Shown one piece after another: positions 1 through 9,573 of a stretch of DNA of 64,000 nt; position 1 is the stretch's first letter, and the number at the start of each line of letters is the position of its first letter. A model generated the notes under the pieces. The model saw only the letters and a program-made list of their open reading frames with translations, was not told the origin of the DNA and ran no database searches. The DNA comes from Azorhizobium sp943371865 (lineage in GTDB: Bacteria; Pseudomonadota; Alphaproteobacteria; Rhizobiales; Xanthobacteraceae), in the NCBI RefSeq assembly GCF_943371865.1, contig NZ_CALRWL010000016.1, positions 43,592-107,591 on the forward strand, in the 5' to 3' direction. Position numbers and translations under genes: made by a program.

Positions 1-1
1 C

Positions 2-712
2 AAGGTGGAAACCCTGTCCACCTTCATCGCCCTCACCAATCGCCACAAGGATGACGGCAGCGCCATTTTCGCCGCCACATCCTGGCCGAATCCCAAGCTC
101 ACGGCGGTGATCGACTATCACGGTCTAGAGCGCGAAGCCCGGTGGGGCCGGCACCGGATCGAATACACCTTCCCGCTCACCGAGGAATTCAAGGCCTGGA
201 TCGGCTTCAACAGCAAGGAAATGTCGCAGGAGATCTTCGCCCACTTCCTGGAAGATCATGCCGCGGAACTTGCGGCGCCGCTGGATGGCGAGAAGAGCGA
301 GTATGAGCCCAAGTTCAAGGCCCGCTTTGCTTCGCCCAACGAGCTGATCGACCTCTCGCGCTCGCTGGAAGTGAACGTCGGCGGCAAGGTGAAACAGGGC
401 ACGCGCCTGCAGACGGGCGAACGGCAGGTGATCTTCACCACCGAGCACACCGGCCCCAATGGCGAGCCCATCGACATCCCCGGCATCTTCATGCTGTCGG
501 TGGCGCCCTTCATCTCCGGCGATGCCGAGGTGCCACCGGTGCGCATCCCCGCCCGCATCCGCTACCGGATCAAGGGCGCCGACATCACCTGGTTCTATGA
601 CCTCTATCGCTGGGAATTCTGGCTGCGCGAGCGCGTGCAGCAGGATCTTGCCCAGGCCGCCACTGAAACCGGCCTGCCCGCCTATGAAGGCGCGCCGGAA
701 ATGGCGGGCTGA
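2..712 (+). CDS. DUF2303 (YfdQ-like) phage protein, 5' end missing
   Basis: This gene is cut by the left edge. The frame is open from base 2 and the GTG at 5 is probably an internal valine, since family members are, from memory, some tens of residues longer at the N terminus. About 236 residues are visible. The pattern of an N-terminal alpha/beta part, a central run of charged residues (ELIDLSRSLEVNVGG), and a C-terminal DITWFYDLYRWE segment fits the DUF2303 family found in early regions of temperate phages. The molecular function of the family is unknown. It is the first visible gene of the + strand phage operon and is followed five bases later by a tiny ORF. Confidence 0.75.
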   Translation, partial: KVETLSTFIALTNRHKDDGSAIFAATSWPNPKLTAVIDYHGLEREARWGRHRIEYTFPLTEEFKAWIGFNSKEMSQEIFAHFLEDHAAELAAPLDGEKSEYEPKFKARFASPNELIDLSRSLEVNVGGKVKQGTRLQTGERQVIFTTEHTGPNGEPIDIPGIFMLSVAPFISGDAEVPPVRIPARIRYRIKGADITWFYDLYRWEFWLRERVQQDLAQAATETGLPAYEGAPEMAG

Positions 713-716
713 TCCC

Positions 717-824
717 ATGTGGCTCGCCGTCATCAATAACCTGCCGGAACTGGCCACCGGGCTGTGCTGGACCGGCGTCACCTTCTGGCTGGGCTACCGC
801 TTCGCGCTCTGGCGCAAGGCGTAG
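717..824 (+). CDS. Small hypothetical membrane peptide (35 aa)
   Basis: An ATG at 717, four bases after the DUF2303 stop, opens a 35-residue frame ending with TAG at 822. The product has a hydrophobic centre (TGLCWTGVTFWLGYRFAL) that could span a membrane and a basic C terminus (WRKA). Its position, packed between two genes of the same strand, supports expression. No recognisable Shine-Dalgarno sequence is independent of the upstream gene, so translation would probably be coupled. No function can be assigned. Confidence 0.4.
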   Translation: MWLAVINNLPELATGLCWTGVTFWLGYRFALWRKA

Positions 825-901
825 CCCAGGAGAGGATTCCGCAAACGACCCTTGCGGCTGGGGCTCAGCCGCACCCCCTCCCTTCTGTTTGGAGACTTCC
901 G

Positions 902-1348
902 ATGTTTGGAGCACTGAAGAAAGCATTCAAGGCCGGCGCCAAGGAAGTGCAGGCCGATTACTCGCACAACAAGGACTATCTGGAAGCCGTCTGCGCGGCG
1001 GCCGCCCTGGTGGCCAATGCCGATGGCGAGATCGAAGACAGCGAGCGCTCCAAGGTGGAGCGGGTGCTGTCCTCGCATCCGGTTTTGAGCAAGATGTATC
1101 AGCAGAACATCATCGCGCAGACCGCCGAAACCATGTTCAAGCGGGCCAAGGATGCCAGCGGGCGCCAGGCGCTGGCGCGCGAACTCGATGACATCAAGGG
1201 CCGCGATGACGGCAAGATGGCCGAAGACGTGTATCTGATCGCCCTGGATGTGGCGAACGCCGATGGCGAACTGGAGCCGCAGGAAGACGCGGTGCTGAAG
1301 AAGATCGCCGCCCGCCTCGGCGTCGATCCCACCCGCTTCGAGTTCTGA
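902..1348 (+). CDS. TerB-like domain protein
   Basis: The 148-residue product starts at ATG 902 (MFGALKKAFKAGAKEVQADY). It shows the TerB/DjlA-type all-helical fold signature: two acidic repeats, VANADGEIEDSE and VANADGELEPQE, that resemble the paired metal-binding acidic clusters of the TerB family. The length agrees with TerB (about 150 aa). TerB is named for tellurite-resistance operons, but none of the other ter genes is visible and phage relatives are common, so resistance should not be inferred. The alternative in-frame start at 764 lies inside the preceding small gene and has no good ribosome site. It sits in the early operon; its role there is unknown. Confidence 0.75.
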   Translation: MFGALKKAFKAGAKEVQADYSHNKDYLEAVCAAAALVANADGEIEDSERSKVERVLSSHPVLSKMYQQNIIAQTAETMFKRAKDASGRQALARELDDIKGRDDGKMAEDVYLIALDVANADGELEPQEDAVLKKIAARLGVDPTRFEF

Positions 1349-1352
1349 CGCC

Positions 1353-1562
1353 ATGGCCAAGGCCGCGACCCTCAAGGCGCAGCGCCGCGAGATGATCGCG
1401 GCCTATGCCGGTGACCGCCGCCGGCACGATCAGAGCGCGCGGCTGGCTGGCCGGCTGCGCGCCCTCACCTGCGACATCCTGCGGGCGGAACTGCGCGCCG
1501 CCCGCGCCGCCAAGCCGGCGGCACCATCCGCGCCCGATCTGTTCTCGCTCCTTCCCGCTTGA
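1353..1562 (+). CDS. Hypothetical basic phage protein (69 aa)
   Basis: ATG 1353 lies four bases after the TerB-like stop. The 69-residue product is basic and helical (many Arg and Ala, for example RRHDQSARLAGRLRAL) with a short C-terminal tail LFSLLPA. No domain is recognised. It could be a small nucleic-acid-binding or scaffold peptide, but this rests only on charge. Overlapping frames on both strands are shadows; this one is preferred because of its tight spacing to its neighbours. Confidence 0.45.
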   Translation: MAKAATLKAQRREMIAAYAGDRRRHDQSARLAGRLRALTCDILRAELRAARAAKPAAPSAPDLFSLLPA

Positions 1563-1596
1563 GGCGCCCCATGGGGTCTGCCGAGGAGTCGCAACG

Positions 1597-1836
1597 ATGA
1601 GCCAACGTTTTTACATGGTTTGGAACCCAGCCGGGCGCGCGCCGACCTTTCGCCACCCATCGTATGAAGGGGCCATGAGAGAGGCTCGCCGGCTTGCCCG
1701 GATGAATCCTTCCGAAGAGTTCATCGTCCTCGCAGCAGTCGCCACCGCCAAGGTGCCGGACATGGTGAAAGTTACGCCCTTCACGGGGCCAATCACCGTG
1801 TCCGCGCAGCCGGGTGATGACGAAATCCCCTTTTAG
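1597..1836 (+). CDS. Conserved phage hypothetical protein (79 aa)
   Basis: The start chosen is ATG 1597 (MSQRFYMVWNPAGRAPTF), preceded by an AGGAGT ribosome site at about 1583-1588. The upstream in-frame ATG at 1405 would overlap the preceding gene almost entirely. The N-terminal pattern FYMVWNPxGxxPxxRHxSYEGAMREARRLA resembles a small protein that I recall as frequent in alphaproteobacterial phages and as having no known function. The C terminus is acidic (QPGDDEIPF). It lies nine bases before the phage clamp gene, so it is probably co-expressed with it. Confidence 0.6.
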   Translation: MSQRFYMVWNPAGRAPTFRHPSYEGAMREARRLARMNPSEEFIVLAAVATAKVPDMVKVTPFTGPITVSAQPGDDEIPF

Positions 1837-1845
1837 AGGCGCCCC

Positions 1846-2967
1846 ATGAAACTCACCGTCCCCCGCGCCGCCTTGGCGGCGGCCACGGCGCACCTGTTCC
1901 GGGTGGTGGAGCGCCGCAACACAATTCCCATCCTCGCCAATCTGCTGTTGCGCACCGGCGCGGACGGCCTGTCGCTCACCGCCACCGATCTGGACATGGA
2001 GGCCACCACCCAGGTGCCCGCTGCCATCACCACCCCGGGCGTGGTCACCTTGCCCGCCGCGCAACTGAAGGACATCGCCGCCAAGGCCGCAGGCACGGAC
2101 ATCGAGATCACCGCCAATCCGGCCAATACCAGCCGCGCCGCCCTGCGCAGCGGCCGGGCGAAGTTCGATCTGCAATCCCTTCCCGAATCTGATTTCCCCA
2201 GCCTCGCCACCGGCGAGATGCCATCCCCGTGGAGCGTGCCGGCGCAGGCGCTGCGGGCATTGCTGGAGACGGTGGAATTCGCCATGTCCACCGAAGAGAC
2301 CCGCTATTATCTGTGCGGCATCTACCTGCACCTGGTGCAGCATGACGGCGCGCCACATCTGGCCGCCGTCGCCACCGATGGCCACCGCCTGGCACTGCGC
2401 CGCATGGAGGCTCCGGAGGGCAGCGCAGGCATGCCCGGCGTCATCCTCCCCCGCAAGGCGGTGGGCGAGATGATCAAGATGCTCACCGCCCACGGCACCG
2501 ATGCCGCGCAGCTGGCGGTGAACACCACCAAGCTGTGCCTGGAGGCCGGCGGCACCCGGCTCATCACCAAGCTGGTCGACGGCACCTATCCGGACTATGC
2601 CCGCGTCATCCCCGCCCAGGGCGCCACCGCCGTCACCCTCAAGCGCGCGGACCTCACCGCCGCCGTTGCCCGCGTCGCCACCGTCATCAGCGAGAAGGGC
2701 CGCGCGGTGAAGTTCGCCTTCGCGGAAGACGGGCTCACCCTCTCGGTCACCGGCACCGACACCGGCGAGGCCACGGACAAAGTGGAGAGCACCCACGCCG
2801 GCCCGCCGCTGGAGATCGGCTTCAACCCCACCTATGCCCTGCACATCGCCGCCGCCATGGCCAGCGATGACATGCGCATATCCCTCAACGATGCCGGCTC
2901 GCCCGCACTGATCAGCGGGGCCGATGACCCCGCCGCGCAGTTTGTGCTGATGCCGATGCGCATTTGA
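1846..2967 (+). CDS. dnaN: Phage-borne DNA polymerase III beta subunit (sliding clamp)
   Basis: The 373-residue product is a full-length sliding clamp homologue. It begins MKLTVPRAALAAATAHLFRV, continues RRNTIPILANLLLRT and ATDLDMEA, and ends FVLMPMRI, matching bacterial DnaN landmarks including the C-terminal hydrophobic patch (VDGTYPDYARVIP segment and M-P-M-R-I tail). DnaN is the ring-shaped processivity clamp loaded onto DNA. The host must carry its own dnaN elsewhere, so this is probably a phage copy that recruits or redirects the host polymerase. Codons are GC-rich like the rest of the element. No frameshift is seen. Start ATG 1846 follows a GGCGCC spacer rather than a strong ribosome site. 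Confidence 0.85.
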   Translation: MKLTVPRAALAAATAHLFRVVERRNTIPILANLLLRTGADGLSLTATDLDMEATTQVPAAITTPGVVTLPAAQLKDIAAKAAGTDIEITANPANTSRAALRSGRAKFDLQSLPESDFPSLATGEMPSPWSVPAQALRALLETVEFAMSTEETRYYLCGIYLHLVQHDGAPHLAAVATDGHRLALRRMEAPEGSAGMPGVILPRKAVGEMIKMLTAHGTDAAQLAVNTTKLCLEAGGTRLITKLVDGTYPDYARVIPAQGATAVTLKRADLTAAVARVATVISEKGRAVKFAFAEDGLTLSVTGTDTGEATDKVESTHAGPPLEIGFNPTYALHIAAAMASDDMRISLNDAGSPALISGADDPAAQFVLMPMRI

Positions 2968-2980
2968 GTGGGAGGACGCT

Positions 2981-3718
2981 ATGGCTGACCGCCCGATATT
3001 GTTCAGCGCGCCCATGGTCCGGGCCAACCTGCGGGAGATTGAGAAACCCGGCTTCGGGAAGACGCAGACGCGGCGCGTCCTACCATTCCAGCCAGGCGAT
3101 CTAGATCACCCCTTCATGATGGCAGATGGCTCATGGCACGTGACTGGCTCCGTAGGCGACCACCTATCACCGTTGCCAGTGCGAATCCGTTCCGGCGACC
3201 GCCTGTGGGTGCGGGAGACGGTCGCATGTGGCGCCTGTGCCCCCAGCAAGCCCAGTCTTTGGTCGCCGTCATTCTGGCGGCGTGAGCAGGGATCACCATC
3301 CAACCCATCTGGGCTTTGGTACGAGGCCGACGGGCTGTCTCCAGAGCGCACGATCACGGATCGCGGGCGCTGGACGCCATGCATCCACATGCCCCGCTGG
3401 GCTTCCCGCATCACGCTCATGGTCACCAGCGTCAAGGTCGAGCGGTTGCAGGACATCAGCGAGGAAGATGCGATAGCGGAGGGGGTCGAGAAAGACCACG
3501 CTGCTGGCATGCCCAGCACGTGGGGATGGCACGACTATCTGCGCGGCGACGAAATCGCGAAGCGGCACTTCAGTGACGCGCGCGATAGCTACCGCACCCT
3601 ATGGGACGCCATCAACGGCCCCGGCGCCTGGGACGCCAACCCATGGGTGGCCGCCTACACCTTCAAGCCGATGCTGGCCAACATCGACAGCGCTCAAGCG
3701 CGTGGCGAGGCCGCGTGA
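2981..3718 (+). CDS. Phage ASCH-like / morphogenesis-type protein
   Basis: The 245-residue product starts at ATG 2981 after GGGAGGA. It reads like the phage family often labelled morphogenetic or ASCH-domain protein: an N-terminal ILFSAPMVRANLRE segment, the central motif GDRLWVRET, then a PRWASRITLMVTSVKVERLQ strand followed by DISEEDAIAEGV and the C-terminal LWDAINGPGAWDANPWVA. ASCH folds are RNA-binding-like beta barrels; a real role in these phages is not established. The stop (TGA 3716-3718) overlaps the next start (ATG 3718) by one base. The family call is from memory of the motif pattern. Confidence 0.6.
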   Translation: MADRPILFSAPMVRANLREIEKPGFGKTQTRRVLPFQPGDLDHPFMMADGSWHVTGSVGDHLSPLPVRIRSGDRLWVRETVACGACAPSKPSLWSPSFWRREQGSPSNPSGLWYEADGLSPERTITDRGRWTPCIHMPRWASRITLMVTSVKVERLQDISEEDAIAEGVEKDHAAGMPSTWGWHDYLRGDEIAKRHFSDARDSYRTLWDAINGPGAWDANPWVAAYTFKPMLANIDSAQARGEAA

Positions 3719-3891
3719 TGGGCGAAGTCATCCCCTTCCGCCGGCCCACCGCCGCACTGCCACCGCTCACGGCCGAAGCCATTGCCGCGCCCGCCCTCAT
3801 GGTCGGCGCCACCGGCTTTGCGCTCTACGCCGCCGGCGTGGTGCTGATCGCCCACGCCGCGCTTCTCCTACTCACCTTCTGGAGGCGATGA
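3718..3891 (+). CDS. Small single-span membrane protein (57 aa)
   Basis: ATG 3718 overlaps the preceding stop (TGATG). The product has a basic N terminus (MGEVIPFRRPTA) and one long hydrophobic stretch (about residues 25-53, GATGFALYAAGVVLIAHAAL and onward) ending in WRR. It probably spans the membrane once. No family is recognised. Overlap with both neighbours supports translation as part of the operon. Confidence 0.5.
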   Translation: MGEVIPFRRPTAALPPLTAEAIAAPALMVGATGFALYAAGVVLIAHAALLLLTFWRR

Positions 3892-4955
3892 TGGCTGATA
3901 AGTCCAACATCGAATGGACCGAGGCGACATGGAATCCCATCGTCGGGTGCTCCATCGTCTCGCCGGGATGCTCCAACTGCTACGCCATGAAGATGGCCCG
4001 GCGGATCGAGGCCATGCAGCCCGGCAGCCACTATGCCGGCACCACGCAGGTGGTGAACGGCAACGCGGTGTGGACCGGCAAGGTCGCGCTCGCACCCGAG
4101 CACATCCTAACCCAGCCGCTGCGCTGGTGCCGGCCGCGCAAGATCTTCGTGAACAGCATGGGCGACCTCTTTCATGAGAGCGTGCCAGACGAATGGATCG
4201 ACCGCGTCTTCGCCGTCATGGCCCTGGCTCCGCAGCACACATTCCAGGTGCTGACGAAGCGCAGCGCGCGGATGCGGGCTTATTGCTCTGAGGTGCGCGA
4301 GACTTGGTGCAGGTCGGGTTCGCCAATTTCCGGGTCGGATCGCATTCACGAGGCCGCACTCTCGATCACAGGGAAGGAATGGCTGGAGGCCACGCCCGGC
4401 CAGTGGCCACTTCCGAACGTCAAGCTCGGCGTGTCGGCCGAGGACCAGCGCCGCGCCGATGAGCGCGTGCCGGATCTATTGGAGACGCCAGCGGCGGTGC
4501 GCTTCGTCTCGGCTGAGCCGCTGCTTGGGCCAATCAATTTTGCGCGGATTAGTCCCCGCACCTTTGCCGCCTATGCCAATAGCCTCACCGGCGTTTGGCA
4601 ATGGGGCGGCGGCCCGTCGCGGGTGGAAACGCCCGGACTAGATTGGATCATCGGCGGCGGCGAGAGCGGCCCCTCCGCGCGGCCTATGCACCCCGACTGG
4701 GTGCGGGCCATCCGCGACCAGTGCGCAGCCGCGGACGTGCCGTTCTTCTTCAAGCAATGGGGAGAATGGGCGCCACCGAGCGTGCTCACCTATGACACGC
4801 TCACCAATTGCCGGCTTCAGGCGCGTGCGGAGGCCAATCCTTCACTAGTTCACGTCTTTCCTGACGGATTGAACATGGGGCGGATCGGTAAGCGCGCCGC
4901 CGGCCGACTGCTGGACGGCATCGAGCACAACGCCATGCCGGAGGCCCGCCGATGA
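3891..4955 (+). CDS. Phage Gp37/Gp68 family protein (DUF5131), three-cysteine motif
   Basis: The start ATG 3891 is five bases after GGAGG at 3881-3885; the adjacent ATG 3888 is too close to it. The 354-residue product opens MADKSNIEWTEATWNP and has a CX6CX2C cluster (Cys20, Cys27, Cys30 in VGCSIVSPGCSNCYAM), the mark of the Gp37/Gp68 (DUF5131) family. The cysteine spacing resembles radical-SAM iron-sulfur sites, so an Fe-S cofactor is plausible but unproven. Later conserved pieces are FVNSMGDLFHE, FQVLTKR, LGVSAEDQ, RFVSAEPLLGP, WIIGGGESG and FFFKQWGEW. A separate partner gene (TcmP) often accompanies the family elsewhere but is not visible here. It overlaps the previous gene by one base and the next by ATGA. 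Confidence 0.85.
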   Translation: MADKSNIEWTEATWNPIVGCSIVSPGCSNCYAMKMARRIEAMQPGSHYAGTTQVVNGNAVWTGKVALAPEHILTQPLRWCRPRKIFVNSMGDLFHESVPDEWIDRVFAVMALAPQHTFQVLTKRSARMRAYCSEVRETWCRSGSPISGSDRIHEAALSITGKEWLEATPGQWPLPNVKLGVSAEDQRRADERVPDLLETPAAVRFVSAEPLLGPINFARISPRTFAAYANSLTGVWQWGGGPSRVETPGLDWIIGGGESGPSARPMHPDWVRAIRDQCAAADVPFFFKQWGEWAPPSVLTYDTLTNCRLQARAEANPSLVHVFPDGLNMGRIGKRAAGRLLDGIEHNAMPEARR

Positions 4956-5524
4956 TCTCCGACAGCACCACCCACCGCGGCACGCTGTTCCAGCTGGTGA
5001 AGATCGCGCAAGCCGTCCTCGGAGCCGATGGCCGTACGCCGGATCTGGCGCGCCTGCGCGAGGATATGCCGGCCCTGCGCATCGCCATCTGCGATGCTGC
5101 CGCCTTCGCCCGCCGCGAAAACCACAGCCAGGGCCGCGCCGCATGGCCCATGCTGGCGCAGGCCTGCAACGTGACCCTGCACCACATCGCCGCCGATGAC
5201 GGCACCGCCCCGGTGCGCGAGACCGTCACCCGCTGGAAAACCATCGTCGGCGCCCTGTTTCCGCTGGTGGCCGCCGATTGGCAAGCCTGGCGCGACGCCA
5301 CCGCCCCGAAGCTCGGCAGCAGCGCGCCCGCCCCCATCGTCGCGGACGGCGACGGCCTGGACCCGCGCACCCATTTCGAGCGCTACGCCGCCCCGCGCGG
5401 CTACGACCTCACCCGCTACACCGCCGGCGAGTACAGGCACCCCGACACCCGCGAGGCGTGGGGGCTGTTCCAGTTCGCGGCGGGCATCGGCCGACCTTCA
5501 CCTATGGCGGGAGAGACCCAATGA
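4952..5524 (+). CDS. Hypothetical phage protein (190 aa)
   Basis: The start overlaps the upstream stop as ATGA (4952-4955) and the stop overlaps the next start the same way (5521-5524), so translation is probably coupled. The N-terminal part is helical. The C-terminal 45 residues (FERYAAPRGYDLTRY, then EAWGLFQFAAGIG) look like a short module that also ends other phage early proteins. No enzyme motif is seen. Function unknown. Confidence 0.6.
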   Translation: MISDSTTHRGTLFQLVKIAQAVLGADGRTPDLARLREDMPALRIAICDAAAFARRENHSQGRAAWPMLAQACNVTLHHIAADDGTAPVRETVTRWKTIVGALFPLVAADWQAWRDATAPKLGSSAPAPIVADGDGLDPRTHFERYAAPRGYDLTRYTAGEYRHPDTREAWGLFQFAAGIGRPSPMAGETQ

Positions 5525-6723
5525 GCCGCGAAACACAGGAGCGCGAGGCGTTCGAAAAGTGGGCGTCCGGTGAAGGCTTCATCATCACCAAAGGTGCAGA
5601 TGGGGACTATCTGTTCCCGGCAACCCGGATGCTGCTGAAGGGTTGGTTCGCCCGCGCCTCCGTCTATGCCCCTTCTGTGGGGGTGAAGGAAACGCCTTGC
5701 GACAGCCAATCTCGTGAGGCTCTTCGAGCCGTTGTGGCGGCGTGGGAAAACACCAAGTCTGGGCAGACAAATAGGGCTGAGATCCAGCGCTGGTTGATTG
5801 AGGACATGAAGCCCGCGATCGACGCCGCTCGTTCCGTCCTCGCAGCCGAGCCGAGCCACGCCGACGATCTTGCGGTTGACCGCTTCGCGGTCGCTATGAA
5901 AGCCAAGCTCGCGAAGAAGCGCGCAGAAGGCCGCGGCGGCTGGGACGACAAGGGAGCGTGTTCGAATTCGGCTTTGACGCGACTTCTTCGTAATCACGTC
6001 GAGAAGGGCGATCCGATAGATGTTGGCAATCTTGCGATGATGATCCACCAGCGTGGCGAGCGCGTCGCCGCTCTCACCCCCTCCCCCAAGGGGGGGGCAG
6101 ATGGGGACGAAGCGCGCCAACTGGCGGAGGTGGTTCTTTCGATGCAGTTCGCGTCGGCACCTGGCCAGCACGCTCGCAGCCTGGCGCGCCACGTTCTCGG
6201 CTTGCGCGATCCGCACGGTGCCTCAGATGAGGTGGTGGCGATCACCACGAACGGAACCACTCGGTTCGTGCCCAAGGGCGAGCCCGTGTTTCTCGTCCGG
6301 GGGCAGGACGCCGCGGGCGCCGCGACCGTGCGGGCGTGGTCGGACATGGCGGAAGCCGGCGGCGCGGCGCCTGATATTATTGAGAAGGCCCGCTCGCAGG
6401 CTGATCTCATGGAGGCATGGCCGGTCAAGAAAAACGCCGACCTTCCTGCAGGCTGGCAATCACAGCGGCCGCCTGTTCAGGCCCCCAAGGGGGTGGATGC
6501 TGTGGAGGTGCGGGAGGACGCCGCAAAGCTGATAGAAAGCATGATTTGGGAGCATCCCTATGCGGGGCATCCCACCAGCCGCATGGCGCTCGCTATTGCA
6601 GCCAAGGACGTGCGGCGAGGTCGCAAGCTGACCCCATCCGAGCAACTAGTCAATCTGGCCAAGGCTATGCAGGAAGCCAACGAAGAAGGCGGCACCCCCG
6701 ACACCTCCAAGATGGAGGACTGA
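5521..6723 (+). CDS. Multi-module phage early protein (Ea22-like pieces)
   Basis: The chosen start ATG 5521 gives a 400-residue product; the longer frame from 5278 would overlap the preceding gene. Three pieces can be seen. Residues 1-60 carry EREAFEKWASGEGFI, typical of mosaic phage proteins. Residues about 115-185 contain FAVAMKAKLAKKRAEGRGGW and KGDPIDVGNLAMMIHQRGE, a phage module found in Ea22-like proteins. The C-terminal third has FVPKGEPVFLVRGQDAAGA. Such proteins are modular and of unknown function. A G8 run (6090-6097) inside CCCCTCCCCCAAGGGGGGGG lies between modules, in frame here. It is followed one base later by the next gene. Confidence 0.65.
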   Translation: MSRETQEREAFEKWASGEGFIITKGADGDYLFPATRMLLKGWFARASVYAPSVGVKETPCDSQSREALRAVVAAWENTKSGQTNRAEIQRWLIEDMKPAIDAARSVLAAEPSHADDLAVDRFAVAMKAKLAKKRAEGRGGWDDKGACSNSALTRLLRNHVEKGDPIDVGNLAMMIHQRGERVAALTPSPKGGADGDEARQLAEVVLSMQFASAPGQHARSLARHVLGLRDPHGASDEVVAITTNGTTRFVPKGEPVFLVRGQDAAGAATVRAWSDMAEAGGAAPDIIEKARSQADLMEAWPVKKNADLPAGWQSQRPPVQAPKGVDAVEVREDAAKLIESMIWEHPYAGHPTSRMALAIAAKDVRRGRKLTPSEQLVNLAKAMQEANEEGGTPDTSKMED

Positions 6724-6724
6724 C

Positions 6725-6983
6725 ATGCGCTTCCACGTCGATCCCCGCGATGTCCCGACCCATGTCGCCGCCCGCCGGCTGGGCATGTCGGAAGCCGAAT
6801 TCACTGCCGTGCTGCTGAAGCTGCAGGCGCGCGGCTTTCCGCTGGCGGACCCCGACACCGGGCGCTTCGACCTGCAGGCGATCGACCAATGGATGGACCA
6901 GCGCAGCGCCTTGACGGCGCCGGCCGGACCGCGCGACGCTCGAGTGTCCGGGATGGCGCGCATCGCCAGTTTGCGAGAGAGCC

Positions 6984-6994
<11 letters not shown>
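6725..6994 (+). CDS. Small HTH-like phage protein, excisionase candidate
   Basis: The 89-residue product starts at ATG 6725, one base after the previous stop. Its first 60 residues (VPTHVAARRLGMSEAEFTAV, then GFPLADPDTGRFDLQAIDQW) read like a MerR/excisionase-type winged helix: a helix-turn-helix followed by a wing with DPDTGRFD. It lies directly upstream of, and overlaps, the integrase gene, the usual place for a recombination directionality factor. That role is an inference from location and fold pattern only. Confidence 0.6.
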
Positions 6995-8313
<1,319 letters not shown>

Positions 8314-9039
8314 GAAGCGGCCGCCAGCAGGGGGCGGCGCGTCGAGTGGCCGGTTGATACGGCGCCCCACTTATCAAGTCAAGCGAGGGCAATTCGTTTT
8401 CATGACACCTGTGCAAAACTCCCCGCGCAAACGCTGACGATCCCGTGCGAGACCCGCCGCGGCGGGCACGTTTCTGCCTTCGGCGCGCGTGGTGCGCCCC
8501 TCCCCCGTGCCGCTGGCATCGGGCCACCACGGCGTGCGGCTTGTCTCATTCTTTTTCAGATCCCGACTCGCGCCGACCCGGTGCGCGGCGCCGCCGGCAA
8601 ACGACGCGTGGCGCGACACGCGCGCGGCAGGCCGGGAGCTGGGGCCATGGGGCGACCGGTGACGCGGGAGCGGAGGACAGGCGGGGAATGCGGAGGCGAC
8701 GCCAGAATGCCCCACAGGGTCCGGCCGGGAGGAACGTGGCCAGAAGGAAGGTGGCCAGGAACTCCGTGGCCAGGACCTCAACGACCGACCTCAAGGACCG
8801 GAGATGCGTGGCCAGGGGCGCGTTGGTCAGAAGAACGCCGGTCAGGAGCGGGCGCGGATGCACCGCACCGGGTACGATGCGGACGGTGCGATCCCTGGCG
8901 CGCGGTGCGCGGCGGGGCCAAGGCCTGCGCCCGGGCGGCGCGGACGGACGTCGCAGAGCGCCAGATAAGAACCAGATCAGAAACGGTGAGCCAGCGCCAC
9001 GCTGGCGTTAGGAGCCGCCTGGACGGGCTGGAACGGGGA
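8314..9039. other. Gene-poor 726-base stretch with degenerate 15-base repeats
   Basis: No convincing gene is seen; the open frames on both strands are arginine/proline- or leucine/alanine-rich shadows without ribosome sites. It contains a degenerate 15-base tandem repeat beginning GTGGCCAG at 8736, 8751 and 8766, with a fourth copy at 8808, and related TTGGTCAG/CCGGTCAG units after it. It follows the attachment site and may be decayed DNA from older insertions. No promoter or terminator could be picked out with confidence. Confidence 0.5.
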
Positions 9040-9357
9040 TCAGTAGACCACGCCGTCGGAAAGGAACTTCACGCCCACACGGCCCGCGTCGCGCCACTGG
9101 AGGGCCACCGGCACGCTCTTCATGAAGGTCTCGCCGAGAATCAGGACGTTGAACTCGTCCGGAACCTCTTTTTCGGCCGCGATACGGATCTGGGCGCCGC
9201 GCGACGACATGTCGGTGATCTCGCCGAAGCAGACCTGCTGATCGTCGCGCATGATCCAGGCCCGCTGCGAGGTGGGGTATCGCTTCGCAGCCCGGCGATT
9301 CTGCTGCTGATGCTCAGCAACGGACCAGGCACTCACATGAAAGATATGGCGTCCCAT
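9040..9357 (-). CDS. PilZ domain protein
   Basis: The start ATG at 9357 (MGRHIFHVSAWSVAEHQQQN) gives a 105-residue single-domain protein; the frame stays open upstream to 9498 but that part looks non-coding. It has both halves of the PilZ cyclic-di-GMP site: RRAAKR (RxxxR) and DMSSRGAQI (D/NxSxxG). PilZ proteins bind c-di-GMP and control motility, exopolysaccharide or similar outputs. The gene stands alone between two tRNA genes on the same strand. A GGDEF protein is encoded elsewhere in this window at 56452-57681, but no link is shown. The partner of this adaptor is unknown. Confidence 0.85.
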   Translation of the reverse strand: MGRHIFHVSAWSVAEHQQQNRRAAKRYPTSQRAWIMRDDQQVCFGEITDMSSRGAQIRIAAEKEVPDEFNVLILGETFMKSVPVALQWRDAGRVGVKFLSDGVVY

Positions 9358-9573
9358 GGGGGTGACCTTACGCGTGAGAGTGGGCGCTACGTGAAGGCCC
9401 CCCCGAGCGCCCCGATCTTCACCGGATGCGACCGAACCTTCGGCATTGCCTGAAGTAACAGGAAACCGCCCTTGGCTGTCGTGGGGCTGACACGGCAACG
9501 CGTGTTGGTTGGGCTAAAGCCGAACGTTGCACGCACGCCTGGAAATGGATGGGGCCGAAACCTGTGAAACTGG

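Noticed and set aside
902..1348. Tellurite resistance from the TerB-like gene
   Set aside because: Only one ter-type gene is visible and TerB-like domains occur widely in phages without resistance.
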